This document shows positions 6,899 through 7,820 of a stretch of 7,820 bases of DNA, piece by piece. A program made the translations under genes and the position numbers. Position 1 is the first letter of the stretch. Every line of letters starts with the position of its first letter. Below the pieces are notes generated by a model. That model was given only the letters and a program-made list of their open reading frames with translations. It was not told where the DNA came from and searched no databases. Source of the DNA: Bacteroidaceae bacterium (lineage in GTDB: Bacteria > Bacteroidota > Bacteroidia > Bacteroidales > Bacteroidaceae); assembly GCA_017961965.1 (NCBI GenBank), contig JAGCWG010000224.1:1-7820 (forward strand), read 5' to 3'.

Positions 6899-7003
6899 AA
6901 ATTTGGATGCCATTTTCAGACGGTATATAACTCCTTCTGCAGGAACAAGAAAATGGTCTATGAAAGCTCAAATTCTCGACTTCCACAAGCTTCAATTGAA
7001 AAT

Positions 7004-7820
7004 TTACCTCGCTACCATCTCAAGCATCTCCTTACCGGTAAGCTTGTGAGAGAATTCAGTACCCTCAAGGATGTTCTCGGCGAGGGCACGCTTGCGTTCA
7101 TGGAGACGAATAATCTTTTCTTCGATTGTGTTCTGTGCCACGAGATGATAGACGGTTACAGCTTGACGCTGACCGATACGGTAGGCACGGTCAGTTGCCT
7201 GCTGCTCTATGGCTGGGTTCCACCATGGGTCGAGATGGAAGACATAGTTAGCACCCGTAAGGTTAAGACCAAGTCCTCCTGCCTTGAGACTTATGATGAA
7301 AACTGGACACTCGCCCTTCTGGAAACGATTGACGAGTACCGTTCGCTGATTGACAGGTGTGCTGCCGTCGATGTACAGATACTCGATGCCTTCCTTGTCA
7401 AATGCGTCACGCACGATGCTGAGGAATGATGTGAACTGGCTGAATACGAGTGCTCGGTTTCCACCCTCGATGACATCGCTGAGGAGTTCAATGAGAGCCG
7501 TAACCTTTGAACAAGGACCTTGCCATGAAGGTTCAACAAGTTCTGCGCTACAAGAAGCCTGACGAAGACGGGTAATCTCGGCAAGGACATTTACATCCAT
7601 TGACTCGTCACCAAGTTCGCGAAGCATATTCTCTGCCCTCATGCGGATGACCTCATAGATGGCACTCTCCTCGTTGCTCATCTGTATCGTTTGGTAAATC
7701 TCCGTCTTCTCAGGCAACTCCTTGAGGACGGCATTCTTTGTACGACGAAGCATGAACGGATGAACCACACGTTCGAGCATCTCCTGTCGTTCCTCGTCCT
7801 TGTCACGTTCTATAGGAATG
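7004..7820 (-). CDS. SNF2-family DNA-dependent ATPase/helicase, C-terminal part (start beyond the window)
   Basis: The frame is open to the window edge, so the 272 residues seen are the C-terminal portion; the Met at 7780 is internal. Before it the frame reads IPIERDKDEERQE and continues into HPFMLRRTKNAVLKELPEKTE, the conserved SNF2 junction after the first RecA-like lobe. The second lobe shows motif IV (ALVFSQFTSFL), GSTPVNQR, motif V (IISLKAGGLGLNLTGA) and motif VI (QATDRAYRIGQ), followed by VYHLVAQNTIEEKI, the usual end of SNF2 helicase cores. Such proteins use ATP to move along duplex DNA and remodel protein-DNA contacts; bacterial members are often large single-chain proteins with an N-terminal SWIM or other accessory domain, which would lie outside this window. 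The protein ends shortly after the helicase core (KEMLEMVAR), normal for this group. It converges on the lipoprotein gene and no clear intrinsic terminator follows it. No key motif is missing in the visible part. Confidence 0.95.
   Translation of the reverse strand, partial: IPIERDKDEERQEMLERVVHPFMLRRTKNAVLKELPEKTEIYQTIQMSNEESAIYEVIRMRAENMLRELGDESMDVNVLAEITRLRQASCSAELVEPSWQGPCSKVTALIELLSDVIEGGNRALVFSQFTSFLSIVRDAFDKEGIEYLYIDGSTPVNQRTVLVNRFQKGECPVFIISLKAGGLGLNLTGANYVFHLDPWWNPAIEQQATDRAYRIGQRQAVTVYHLVAQNTIEEKIIRLHERKRALAENILEGTEFSHKLTGKEMLEMVAR

Larger units (their letters stand above)
6405..7003. other. Repeat-rich convergent intergenic region
   Basis: These 599 bp lie between the 3' ends of the 276-residue lipoprotein gene and the SNF2 helicase gene. 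They contain a small hairpin with a TTAA motif (6429-6477), 11-bp tandem repeats (6615-6647), a 56-bp palindrome (6679-6734) followed by a T-run, and six tandem 24-bp units (6767-6898). Open frames crossing the repeats on either strand have no supported start or known homology and are not called. Position 6505-6614 shows nothing I can interpret. Confidence 0.75.

Noticed and set aside
6722..6913. Minus-strand frame of 63 codons with an octapeptide repeat (SFD/SYD every eight residues)
   Set aside because: It arises because the DNA repeat is 24 bp, a multiple of three. The frame starts and ends in non-repeat sequence, has no promoter or ribosome site I can see and no recognised domain. It remains a possibility noted under the array finding.
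6910..6956. Inverted repeat CCATTTTC / GAAAATGG as a helicase-gene terminator
   Set aside because: Only 8 bp with a 31-nt loop and no T-run on the minus strand; too weak to support.
6827..7429. Plus-strand frame of 200 codons
   Set aside because: Most of it is antisense to the conserved SNF2 helicase core, and its start lies in the tandem repeats.

Overview
This 7.8 kb window looks like a chromosomal segment from a Bacteroidetes bacterium, most likely Prevotella or a close relative. The evidence is a polysaccharide lyase with a type IX secretion-style C-terminus, lipoproteins with Bacteroidetes-like signal peptides, AT-rich intergenic DNA, -7 elements of the TAnnTTTG type, and no obvious strong Shine-Dalgarno sites. 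The genus is an inference from style, not from a marker gene.

Layout from left to right. Positions 1-337 are non-coding: a rho-independent terminator for a + strand gene outside the window, a TTAA-rich motif that recurs at 6440, and a strong GC-rich hairpin built from three copies of GGAGCGCAC, which probably ends the transcript of the next gene. Positions 338-5050 (-) encode a 1570-residue secreted family PL11 rhamnogalacturonan lyase. Its catalytic part (about residues 37-645) is followed by roughly 860 residues of beta-helical, autotransporter-passenger-like repeats and a C-terminal sorting-type domain. Positions 5051-5404 are a divergent regulatory region with one promoter candidate facing each way. 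On the + strand follow a probable 47-residue lipoprotein (5405-5548, GTG start) and an unrecognised 276-residue lipoprotein (5574-6404). The right end (7004-7820, -) holds the C-terminal part of a SNF2-family helicase whose start lies beyond the window.

The 599 bp between the two convergent genes (6405-7003) is the most unusual stretch. It stacks three kinds of repeat: three 11-bp direct repeats; a 56-bp near-perfect palindrome with three TGCGCA boxes exactly 22 bp apart; and six 24-bp tandem units, most of which can fold as a small hairpin, with one paired base change that preserves pairing. No gene there is convincing, so a structured RNA, a DNA-binding array or a dispersed repeat element are the main possibilities.

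Functionally, the lyase would attack the rhamnogalacturonan I backbone of pectin outside the cell or on its surface. The lipoproteins are envelope proteins of unknown role. No SusC/SusD pair, regulator or other pectin enzyme is visible here, so the lyase cannot be assigned to a complete polysaccharide utilisation locus from this window. The helicase is unrelated housekeeping or DNA-transaction machinery.
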